47,320 bases of DNA from Reticulitermes lucifugus (taxonomy: Eukaryota > Arthropoda > Insecta > Blattodea > Rhinotermitidae). The notes under the pieces were generated by a model that was not told the DNA's origin, ran no database searches, and saw only the letters and a list, made by a program, of their open reading frames with translations. The first letter of the stretch is position 1; each line of letters opens with the position of its first letter. The stretch covers positions 3,348 to 50,667 of the forward strand of contig JAKCWW010000082.1 of NCBI GenBank assembly GCA_026260175.1, in the 5' to 3' direction. Positions 31,733-41,425 of the stretch are shown piece by piece. The position numbers were made by a program, and so were the translations under genes.

Positions 31733-31990
31733 ACGCCATCAGGCATATGCGGAAGTGGTGGAGGTATAGTTTCGCTCATTCTTAACCTCGGTACTAGATT
31801 AACGTGAGTGACCAGCTTCACGTCTCGGCCGCTTTACCCCCGGGGAATGAGCCACCGATACCCATGGAAAAAAGAAAGGTGCATGGGCCTAGAGGTGTGT
31901 TATAGGCTTTCGAGAAGGGAAATATCCCTTGCTTCTGCCGGGAATCGAACCTATTGCTCGACCTCAAGTCCTTCATAAGCCTGTCTGTCC
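31733..31990 (-). mobile_element. SINE family 1 (copy 4)
   Basis: The minus-strand B box GGTTCGATTCC (complement of 31941-31951) is perfect. The body has 'ccccgggggtaaagcggccg', 'gagacgtgaagctggtcac', 'taccgaggttaagaatgag' and ends near 'cttccgcatatgcctgatgg'. The head to the right of the B box is only partly recognisable. Confidence 0.85.
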
Positions 31991-32111
31991 GTATTATTAC
32001 TCTTGTATTTTAATTATCTGGAGAACTTACTGCTTAAGTAGAGCTTCTGTGTGCTAAATGTGTCCGTTATAACCTCGTAGTTGTTTACTGAAGACTTTCA
32101 TTGGCTTTGTT

Positions 32112-32394
32112 TTTTTTTATTGAAGGGCCCCGCAGCAGATGCTACGGAAGCACTGCAGCCTTAAAGGCTTATTGTGCAACCCTGTGAGGAAGATGATGAG
32201 GTTTTTTCTGCTTTTTCCATTTTAATGGAGCTCCGGTGAAATGAAATTAACAGGGGAAAACCGAAGTACTCGGAGAAAAAACTGTCCCATTGCCACTTTG
32301 TCCACCACAAATCCCACATGGACCGACCCGGAATCGAACCCGGGCCTCCGCGGTGAGAGGTCGGCGACTAATCGCCTGAACAATGGCACGGACC
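32112..32394 (-). mobile_element. SINE family 3 (copy 2), perfect 15-bp target-site duplication
   Basis: Minus strand: head CGTGCCATTGTTCAGGCGAT with A-box-like sequence; B box GGTTCGATTCC (complement of 32330-32340) is perfect. The body matches 21645-21940 throughout, and the 3' end is an A-rich tail (T8 on the plus strand at 32111-32118). The identical 15-mers TTCATTGGCTTTGTT at 32097-32111 and 32395-32409 are the target-site duplication, with the tail abutting one of them. An undecayed duplication suggests a relatively recent insertion. Confidence 0.95.
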
Positions 32395-32409
32395 TTCATT
32401 GGCTTTGTT

Positions 32410-32680
32410 ACTTACAGCTTGTTGGAAGTGTTTTCGTGTAAGTTATTACCCGAACGTGGGATACATTCATTACAGTAAATGTAGAAATGTTTTCAGCAGC
32501 CGTCGGAATAAAAGCTGTGAATACGAGACTGGACCAAGTGTATTGTGAATTATTCAAACGAAAGAAGCCTTTGCATTAGACATGAAATAATTTTGCCTGG
32601 GACGCGAAATTCGCCGATTTGTATATAGCCATCCAAGTTCTTTAGAATCTAATGGTCGCTCAGCTAGTCAGGAAGTTACC
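32410..32680. other. No gene recognised
   Basis: Short stretch between SINE and LINE. Nothing identified. Confidence 0.4.
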
Positions 32681-33110
32681 CACCTTGTGTGGTGGCCGGA
32701 AGTTCATTACCGTATTCAAAAGAGGTCCCACTGGATCATTACCTGGACGGTGGAGCCCACAATACAACAATATATTTGTTTAAGATCCATTTTGATATTA
32801 CCGTATTCAAAAGAGGTCCCACTGGATCATTACCTGGACGGTGGAGCCCACAATACAACAATATATTTGTGTAGGATCCATTTTGATATTACCGTATTCA
32901 AAAGAGGTCCCACTGGATCATTACCTGGACGGTGGAGCCCACAATACAACAATATATTTGTGTAAGATCCATTACCGTATTCAAAAGAGGTCCCACTGGA
33001 TTGTGTCCTGGACCAGGTCGGTCCAGCCCACAGTACACAAATATATTTGTTTAAGATCCATTTTAATGCTACCGTCCCGTCTCTTACGTTTGCCAAGTGG
33101 TTTTTGTACG
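32681..33110 (-). mobile_element. LINE-A 3' end containing an internal four-unit tandem repeat
   Basis: Minus strand near 32690-32730 reads LLNTVMNFRPPH, the LINE-A terminus (MNLRVP) with the stop lost. At 33040-33100 the match continues upstream ('ttaagatccattttaatgct', 'cgtctcttacgtttgccaagtgg' correspond to the 'WEDNIKMDL' and 'GRPRRR' codons in antisense). Between these lie units at 32709-32799 (91 bp), 32800-32890 (91), 32891-32973 (83, lacking 8 bp) and 32974-33070 (97). Each begins ACCGTATTCAAAAGAGGTCC. Several frames on both strands are by-products. Confidence 0.85.
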
Positions 33111-33719
33111 TCAGGGGGTTTGACCAAATTTGTATATACATTTTTCATATATAAAATTGTAATGTTATATGTGTCTGAGGAGACATGAGACCACAGTGTA
33201 ACATTTTATAAAACACTAATATTCCTGAGACTGTGTGGTTCGAAATGTGACCACACAGTTATCATGAACAAAACAGAAATACTTTTTATAGTGGCCACAT
33301 GGTAGCACTTTTGGGAATTGAAACGTGTGTGAAATTCGTGTTCGTGAATGTTCAAACGAATAGATGACTGCCATGAAGAGAAAGTGCTAAGTCACAGAGT
33401 TCAGACGCCAGCCGACACATAACGGTGTCATGATTCATTCGTGTACAGTTTTAAACTTCACGAAGTAGCAGCAATTTGCAGTTGTAATGGCATTGCCTGA
33501 GGCTATTGCAGTAATACCCTTCTAATTTGCTTACTGCACTTGAAAGTGCGCTTTCTCGTACTTGTTCAGCAATTTGCTCTTGTCCAACATGAAAATAATA
33601 CCTCGAAGCTGTCTGTTGAAAGTAATACATTTACTCAGTCCTGCTGTATAGAATGTTCATTTATCGTAACTTCCTTTACAATTTTCGAGTTGAAAGATTT
33701 CGTAAAAAATGAATGGGGT
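33111..33719. other. No gene recognised
   Basis: One 72-codon plus frame (33540-33758) lacks recognisable similarity. Nothing identified. Confidence 0.4.
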
Positions 33720-33805
33720 CTTCGTTCTTCAGGGTTGTTACGCAGCGTATGTCGGTAGTTGTTTACCGACATTTCGGGACAGCCTGTCGGTCTCATCTAC
33801 ACCAT
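33720..33805 (-). repeat. Single copy of the B repeat (B4 subtype)
   Basis: 'agggttgttacgcagcgta' then CCGACATTTCG (33766-33776) and 'ggacagcctgtcggtctcatct' match the left arm of B4. No opposing arm. Confidence 0.65.
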
Positions 33806-34079
33806 GGCGGAAGCCTGAAATCTGATAAACTGAAGACACTTGCTTCCTGAAACCATTACTACGAATGAGTACAGATTTTAGTTACGTTTGGCAATGACCT
33901 TGGAACCTCGTTGATATTTCCATCGAAGTTTTGTCGTTTGAGGAGTTTCAGTTCTTGAACTTCTGTTTCAATAATGCGTAGGCCGTATGACAGATGAGCA
34001 GATATTCACTGTGACACCAAGAGGCCACTTCAGAGTAACTGATAATATTACTCAAGTCGCTAACATTATGAGCAGGAAA

Positions 34080-34081
<2 letters not shown>

Positions 34082-34119
<38 letters not shown>
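34082..34119. repeat. (AAT)n microsatellite
   Basis: About twelve AAT units, directly upstream of the LINE-C remnant. Confidence 0.95.
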
Positions 34120-34122
<3 letters not shown>

Positions 34123-34124
34123 TA

Positions 34125-34253
34125 AACCGGTAACAATAGGGCAACTGGAACGATCTCAAAATCATTCAGAAAATACCTGAGCAACATACCGGGAAAGCAC
34201 GAAATCGAGGAGCCACTAAGAACAGCCATACTGGGCACTGCACACGTACTTCG
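34125..34253 (+). mobile_element. LINE-C ORF C-terminal remnant
   Basis: The plus strand reads GTISKSFRKYLSNIPGK, then TAILGTAHVLRKVLM and TAA. This matches the widespread 'VVIGALGTVxKxLxxxLxxLGI...LLQKTALLGTARILRKVL' C-terminus of an invertebrate LINE clade, distinct from LINE-A, B and D. A one-base deletion just before GTI breaks the frame from the upstream 'PVTIG'. Only the last ~45 codons survive. Confidence 0.75.
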
Positions 34254-34406
34254 GAAAGTACTAATGTAAAAGTACAAAAGATTCAACTTGGGAAATAACA
34301 TTACATGTACCATAAATTGTAACTACAGAATAGCTGCATCACTATATACCTATAAACATGGTTTTTTCAAGTACATAATTGCAAATATCCTGCATAAAAG
34401 TGGTGA

Positions 34407-34464
34407 TGATGATACTACTACTACTACTACTAATAATAATAATAATAATAATAGTAATAATAAC
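34407..34464. repeat. Compound (GAT)n(CTA)n(AAT)n microsatellite
   Basis: GATGATGAT, then about six ACT units, then about twelve AAT units with one interruption. It lies about 150 bp downstream of the LINE-C stop, where such elements often carry a repetitive tail. Confidence 0.9.
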
Positions 34465-35969
34465 CGCCTGTGGTTGTGGTGTTGGTGATGATAATATTGG
34501 ACATATTCAAGGAAACCCGCAACTTTATCTTATCCTGGGCGTCATTTGTACCAGATTACCAAATGAACTCTTAATGAGGAGGTAGTGTCCTGCGTCCTTC
34601 CTCAGGTTTCTTCGCCGAGCATAGTGAACGTATGTCTGTTACAGTTTGTTGGCCGTCCGTACTTAGCACTATTCGTCAAATTTAATGTAGATCACATCGG
34701 TAACATGTAGTCCTTTTCCAAGGTGGTTAAATTGGCTTATCTTTTTTTAAGGGTATATGATATTAAATGTAGATGTCATCAGACGTATTTATTTGAAACA
34801 TTTTTGTGTGTGGTGAGTGTTTTACAATACTTGGGAAAAATAATTGCACTGTGCAGTATATGAGTGAGGAGGAGCATGCAAATAGGAGACAGTGCCCGTG
34901 GAACGTAGTACAAATTTGCACTCTTCTGTCTAGACATTTATCGCAGGAAGAAGTTGCGAAAGGTGTAACGTAAAGGTATCGGCAATACAATGACGTCATA
35001 TAGAAGGAACGCGGTATTAATGTCTAAAAGATGTATTTTTCCGGCGTCGAAATCCATTCTTCTGTTTGCTAGAGTTCGCAGTTTGTATAAAGGAACGCAT
35101 ACGCCTAACGACAGGAAATAGCAGAGAAATCCAATAAGCAGGTCTTACGTCTCGGTGTAATTAGGCGTCTTAGCTCAGCTATTTTCCAGCAGTTCGGCCT
35201 TACGCCCATTGATAATATCACAACTGACAGTCGGTGCCTTGTCACCTCCACTGTGAAGCAGGTACAGCACTGCACTCCACTGAACCCATCACGAACGACC
35301 ATGAGATGACATAAAACCACACCTTTGACCTCCGTGTGTTGAAATCGACCTTGCTGCTACTTCGTCGTCCAAATGAAGATGGGAAGAAAAAGCCAATAAA
35401 ACGTGGAAGCGTTTCCGTAAGCGCTTTATTTGAATGTCGCTGGTCGTTCAAGACACGGCGCTTAATACAACTCTTTCGAATACCGCAGTTTCTAGTCTAA
35501 ACAGTCTTAGGAGGTTAGAATCTCCTTTTCGCTTGAGGGCAGTGTACAACGGAAATCTGGAATTGTCTGGGTGGATGAAGTAAATATGCCTGTGTCTTGC
35601 ATTATTTTAAGCTGTACTTTATTTCCAATTTATATTTGTAATATTTTGATAAGGCTAAACATTTTTACTGCTAATCATGGTACCTATACTTGTAGGCATA
35701 TTTATATATGTAGCCTGTGGATGTCTGGTGAATGGGGTGAGGATGTTCATGTACGGTGAAGTGGAAGGAATACGAAGGTAAGCTGTCGATGACCTGGTTT
35801 ATCCTACCGATAGAGGTTCCTCTGGTAAGCCAGATGACAGGACGAACACGGAATGGGTGATGGCCACGCTGAAGCTCGTATTAGGCACCTCGTGAATACA
35901 AATGACAAACGTAGCCGCTTAGCTATGCAGGTGGATATCTTTGTGATGTTACAGGAATATGTCTCGTGT
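34465..35969. other. No gene recognised
   Basis: Frames at 34763-34999, 35105-35451 (minus) and 35571-35759 (plus) have no recognisable domain. Nothing else identified. Confidence 0.4.
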
Positions 35970-36125
35970 GAGGTAAAGTTAAAGATAAAGTCCTGTCTTT
36001 TCACGCCGTAAAGGCATATGAGAGTTCGGCGGTATACCGCGGCAGTACATGGATGTGAGTGGTCAGCTTCACGCAGTAGCCGCTTTAGCCCCGTTCGGAG
36101 TACGGATGAGTGCGCGACCACGTGG
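35970..36125 (-). mobile_element. SINE family 1, 3' fragment (copy 5)
   Basis: 'taaagataaagtcctgtcttttcacgcc' is the 3' tail in antisense. 'gaggtcagcttcacgc'-type sequence and 'agccgctttagccccg' belong to the body. The head is absent. Confidence 0.75.
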
Positions 36126-38193
36126 ATATGAATGAATGTACAGAGGCCGTATGATGGTCCAGTGCAACCGTTCCAGAAGTCCTGCGGATTTTTTAACTTT
36201 TTAAAGGATTTATTTCTTGACCAGTGGCCCGCGATTTGTGCCTAAGGGGTCCGTGAATTGGGTAAATTCTGTTTAGTATAAAGTTAAGTTCTTTCTTTAG
36301 GATTTTTCTAATATTAGTCTTATTCTCATTTATGATAGGGAAGTCGTTGATTTCATAACAAATTCGTACGTTGGGTTAATGAAGTCTAATACAGTTTTAG
36401 TCTATTTATTGTTTGTAAATATTCCAACATTGAAACCGCGAGTTGTGCCGAATGGATCTGCGACTTGAGATAATTTTTGGGAGTGGGTTTGCAGGATTGG
36501 CAAGACCTTGTAAGCTCCAGAGAGTTTGACAAACATCACTTCAAAGTACAGCGTAGCTACAGTACCACCTGTCCAGACCTCTGAATTTGTCACACATATT
36601 TATGTTTTTTTTGTGATTATTTCTGTAAACATTATTAACAAGTTGCCTTTTTATGTAGACGTTATGTGTTTGCTGTGAGGTATAAAGTGACTTTTTATGC
36701 ATTATTTAGATATGATATGTTTGAGAAGATTGATAATGAATTCGGAGTTGGAATGCAAGTGAGAGTCAAGTTTATAGGAATGAAAATTTGATAAGTTATT
36801 GCACCTGTTGTATCGGTTACAGTATATTTCAACGTATCTCGCATTTTAAACTTCAATTCTTGCTTTCTTCTTAGGTTTTGCCGTTCGTTCCCAAGTACTG
36901 CTTTATCCTTGCGAATAAATGTGAAAACCTATTTTCATCACGAACAACTGTATAAAGATGCTGTTGTCTAGATTACGTAAAAGAGAGTAGGATGTGTATG
37001 CCCCGTAGTTTAGTGACGTGGCAAATTATGGCCAGGAAGAAGAATGTGCTAGCTATGTCACATTAACGTGAGTAATGGTGACGCTACACAAAGCAATGGA
37101 CGTGCACAACAGAGCCTGCTCTGTGTGTATAAAAAATGAGAAACTCCATTAAAACACGACCATCGCGACAGCAAATTGACATATGCATGAATAACACGTC
37201 GAGATTTATGGAGGGTTAGCCCGTGGTCCAGACTTTTTCCATATGAATGTTATTTACGAAGCATCGGATATGAATAGCTAAATGTGAGAGAAGGAGCAGG
37301 TGGGGGGTAATATGACATGAAGAGGAAATTCGTGAGGCGTACGGCACGTCATCTGTTTTTAGGTTAGTGAAATAGAGGAGGTTAGTGTCGCCTGGAAATG
37401 AGGCTTCAGTATACGAAACTAGAAACAAAACATGAATTTGGTTTGTAATCCTGCTGTGCTACTGACGCTGAATGGTGGGATAATGCTACGACGGATCTTA
37501 GTAAACTGGTGGCAGGCGCTTGGGATTGGTTTGCAGTTAGCTCGAATAGCGAGCTTTGTAGTAACAGCAGTATTAAGAACTCTGGGTGCTGTTGCCAGAG
37601 ATTTGTTTGTGTGTGTTAATTAAATAAGTAGTAATGAATTTCTGGCAAGTAAGTGAGAGAGTATTTTGAACTTGAGGTACAGGCTACTTGTGATGTCATT
37701 TGCTTCCTACAGATCCTGTGCCGATATATTTCTGAACACCAATGCGGCCGAGGGACTCCATTTTCTGGGTTTATGGATCTTTATGGTAGACAGGTGTGTT
37801 TGTTGGGCCTCCTGGACAGGGGCAGATCAGTCCGTCGCAAGGCATCTGCCTACACAGTACAAAACAAGCACAAGACAGGCAACGTATGTACAAACGTAAA
37901 TTGAGGTGCGTTCGCGAAACTATGTATTACATAGTCGGTGTGTGTGTGTATGTGTGGCTTTAGTTATCCAGCATGCACAGTGCTTGCGCAGCATTCTATT
38001 GTCATCTGTGGCCTGTCTGGCTCTACCATATATTTCCACATTATATCATAAACGGCACGACTGTCGGAAGAAAGTTACTGAACATAAAATATGTTTTGAT
38101 TTTCTATACAACTTTTGTCTGAAACATTTCTCATTCTAAGAAGAATTGAGCGAGATATTATCATAAATGTACATAGGTCGTCGTGTGAAGTAC
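36126..38193. other. No gene; possible SINE family 2 scrap and (GT)n
   Basis: At about 37810-37895 'ctggacaggggcagatcagtccgtcgcaaggcatctgcc' resembles the 3' part of SINE family 2 (compare 16810-16860), without head. A (GT)n tract lies at about 37938-37957. Other frames (37432-37904) carry no recognisable domain. Confidence 0.4.
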
Positions 38194-38370
38194 CGGTTAT
38201 TATTGTGAGATTTTAATAAAACTTGAATTTTCTCGACATGTTTTCGAAAAGTACTCAAATATCAAATTTCATGAAAATCCGTCCAGCGGGAGCCGAGTTG
38301 CTCAATGTGGACGGACGGATGGATATGACGAAGCTGATAGTCGCTTTTCACAATTTTTCGATCCCACCTA
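38194..38370 (+). repeat. Dispersed repeat C, copy 3
   Basis: 'gattttaataaaacttgaat', 'ttctcgacatgttttcgaaa', 'caaatttcatgaaaatccg', 'ccagcgggagccgagttgct' and 'gatatgacgaagctgatagtc' define it. The minus-strand peptide LGSRWTDFHEI derives from it and is a familiar 'hypothetical protein' motif of insect annotations, not a gene. Confidence 0.8.
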
Positions 38371-39062
38371 ACAAGAAAAAACGGAGCGCTTCGCTGCTTC
38401 GAATAGGTTTCAGTCCTGCGAGCCCAATGTTTGAGCGATGGGAGACAGGACACACGTTGTACAGCGCGGCCACTTTCATTGCCGCCTATGGGAGTGGGAA
38501 GGCGGTCCTTGTAGTTTTCAATCATTCTCTGACGGAAATATTCTAAAATTAATTATACCGTTGTGCATACTGAGTTAACCTTCGAACATGCAGATAAACA
38601 AATCCACTCCTTGTACCTTTTGCTACGTACAAATGCTGTTGTGACACGCATGTGAAGGGTTAGAAGTGCGTGAGAACGAACGAGTTGGTGTCACGACAAC
38701 GCTCTGGGTCTGTAGGTACTTAGGTCGAATCTCGGCCATGTTTTAGGCCACCTGACTGAGTTTTGTTGTTACCTTTCTCGGTCCGTCCAGGCAAGACTAA
38801 GGATAGTATCTCGATTAGACCATGGCCACATTTATTGGTCGTCCTTCCATTCGACGCTGCATAGTCTTGAGTTATTGACACCGTCGCAAAATAAACCACA
38901 AACATTCCTTGTAGAATTTATTCGGAAAACCTGAAGGGATACCTACAAGTATGTGTACATGGCGGGCAATGCTGAAGTAGACCTTATAAGAAATGTCGTG
39001 ATTCAGAACGAGGCCCAAGTGCGGGGTCTTATGAGTATAGTAATCAACGAAGATCAAGTTTT
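38371..39062. other. No gene recognised
   Basis: Overlapping plus and minus frames at 38223-38546 extend repeat C. Nothing else identified. Confidence 0.4.
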
Positions 39063-39200
39063 CTGGAATGTTACGCCGTGTCGACTGGTAAATACTGGTG
39101 GTTGTCGACGTTCTCAATAGCCTTTTCTTGGACTTCTTGACCCGTCTATCGATAACGTCGTTAGCTGTTTACCAGTCGACACGTCACTGCTTAGAAGGCT
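39063..39200. repeat. Foldback with 16-bp perfect inverted repeat (B5)
   Basis: CGTGTCGACTGGTAAA at 39077-39092 and its exact complement at 39168-39183 are separated by 75 bp. Just inside, 'gtcgacgttctcaatag' and 'ctatcgataacgtcg' continue the pairing imperfectly. The core (GAGAACGTCG / GATAACGTCG) looks like a diverged GAAACGTCG, so I place it in the B family. Confidence 0.65.
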
Positions 39201-39234
39201 CAAATCTGCAGTCACACCGCTGTGAGAACCTAAA

Positions 39235-39275
39235 ATCTCGCATGGTAATGAACCTTCAGGTTTCATAAGATTTCT
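39235..39275 (+). mobile_element. Possible LINE-A extreme 3' end
   Basis: VMNLQVS followed by TAA (39266-39268) and 'gatttcttgatca' matches the LINE-A terminus (AMNLRVP-stop-...TTTCTTGACTA). Upstream similarity is lost within about 10 codons. It would be the only plus-strand LINE-A copy. Confidence 0.35.
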
Positions 39276-40965
39276 TGATCACGTGGGCGACTGCTTCCCA
39301 GCTTAGTGATAGCTTTTAGGGCTTGTGTTCTGGATGGTCTCTGCTTAAGTGCCAATCGGGCTACGGGCTGTTTCGCCTGAGGTTGTGCCTGGTTTTAGGC
39401 GAGTGTAGGGATATCAGTTTACTTTGAAATATGTTCTACAATCATCTCCCTCCCAATCCTTACCTTCTCCGTAATTCATGATGATTTTACCATCTCATGC
39501 CGCGTTATGTAGGCTGAAGCCAATGCAGTTTGAAGTAACGTTAGAATTAGTCCCAGCAGGTACAGTAAAAGTCTCGTCTTGTCTCCTTCGATGCGTTTCA
39601 TTTCAACTGAATCCGAGGATTACAACCTTTTATAATACCGCGAATTAAGATGTCTTAGACTGCTGTGATTCTTATCCTTTCGCTTGTTTTCTACTTTCTG
39701 TTCCGTTATATTCTTCTGCCTTGCTCACGTAAACCACTCTTTATGCAGACCTGTCATCGTCAGGTCGAAATGCCTGTACGATATGACATAAGCATACCTG
39801 AAGACCCATCAGGAACAAGACTTTGATGTTACGGTGTCAGGAACCTATTTACCGTCGCGCAAGCATTATTAATGGTGCACTCAGAGTTACACTCTGTTTC
39901 AAAAGTATGCTTGTTTGTTTGTGTGCTGTGGAATTGAATCTGTAGAAGCCAATGAAGGCCAGCCGACATGACTTACTCGCATTGTCAGGCTGTGCCCACA
40001 GTTTCCTGTTACGGCTTTTTCGTTGAATAATTGCATTTCGACTTCACTTTGGTTTTGATATTTTTTACACAAATATGAATTTCGGCAATGTTTCTTGCAG
40101 CGTCCGTCGGTGTTGTTGCCTTGTGTATTTATTGAATAGAACCATCACGGAAAATTAATTTAATTTTGTGTGTGTTTGTATGCGCGCGCGCGCTGAATTG
40201 TGTTTGTAGTCGGAAACTGGAGTGGCAGCATATACTGGGTCCACAGTGATTAAAAGTTTCTTTGTGCTATGTGGCCTACATTTAATAATTAAACTTTGCT
40301 GTCTCTGAAAACTTCGTTTGAAGTAATTGAATGTTACGGTTTTGGGGTGGGGATTTATTGATTCTTTTCTCCGTATTTTATATATTTTAATCAACTGTTT
40401 GTTGGAAATTAAACATGTTGCTTATGCAGAACTCCCAAACTCTGTTTGTATGATCGATGACTTTTTCTAGTTGTTCTGAGCAAGACTAGTCCTGCAGTAC
40501 TGGTACAGATTTGACGCTTGCGAACTTGTTTTCTTTGTCATCGCGGATTAGTTAATTTGTTGTCAGTAATTGCCTCAAGATTCCCAGGCCTTCATGTTTC
40601 TCCTCACCCCATAAATTTTAATTGCTTTCTGTCTCCCTCATTGGTCTACACCCTTCCAAACTGCGTGATCTTTTCCATCTTCCTCCGTGCAGTAATTTCG
40701 TCTGCAAACTACGAAATGCTTTCCGCTAGGGAAATATTGACTGCAGCAGGCTGATTTACATCGTCTTCAGCTTCTATTTCTGCAGGCAAGGTTTAGACCT
40801 TCGGCGTGGAAAAGTTAAAAATAACTGTTATTTGCATGGAAATGTCTGAGACTGCTGAAACGGACTTGGCGGAGTCTTGTGTGCTACTAACTGACTGACT
40901 GACTGACTGAGAAACTGAATAAATAAGGCACTGGAACGTGGTTCATATTGAGAAGCCAATTAGTT
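39276..40965. other. No gene; short simple repeats
   Basis: (CG)6 at about 40182-40193 and (CTGA)5 at about 40890-40911. Frames at 40155-40394 and 40518-40754 lack recognisable domains. Confidence 0.45.
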
Positions 40966-41425
40966 TTTCAACTAGTCACGAATTTCCGCCCATTATATGG
41001 AACCCGTGACTTCTTTAGCATGTTGACAAGCACTTGCCACTTCCAATCCTACCCCAGATTGATCCAGTCCACGCCCTTCAATCCTATTTCTTTAAGATCC
41101 ATTTTGATACCCTTCCCTTTATTCCTAGGTTTTCCAAGTGACCTCTTTTAGGTTTCCCTTCCAAACAAAAGCCCTGTATGCGCATTTCACGTTTGCACCA
41201 TACATGCCACATGCCCTGGTCATCTCGCTGCCCTTGATTTAATCACCCTCATAATATTTGACGAGGCGTAGAAATCTGCAACAACTCACTATGCAAATTT
41301 CCCCAGCCTCCAGTTGCTTCCTCTCTCTTAGGCCCAGATATTTTTCTCAGCATCCTGTTTTCGAACATTCTCGGTCTATGTTCTTCCCTTCATATTAGAG
41401 ACCAAGTTTTACAGCCAGTGAGTTG
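40966..41425 (-). mobile_element. LINE-A remnant, longest copy (~460 bp)
   Basis: On the minus strand the remnant runs GCKTWSLI, REEHRPRMFENRMLRKISG, then a variable 'KREEATG', a frameshift, VIKSRAA, 'PGHVACM', and on to the 'CCATTATATGGAACCC' 3' end. This corresponds to 'GCETWTLxLREEQRLRVFENKVLRKIFG...IKSRRLRWAGHVARMG' in intact relatives, the region following the reverse transcriptase palm. The terminal stop codon has mutated (TAA to TAT). Stops and frameshifts show that it is dead. Confidence 0.8.

Noticed and set aside
32689..33188. Five ORFs with PYSKEVPLDHYLDGG repeats
   Set aside because: Frames across the tandemly amplified LINE segment, not proteins.
36225..36260. 'ccagtggcccgcgatttg' as a hAT terminus
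   Set aside because: No matching inverted end or 8-bp duplication found nearby.
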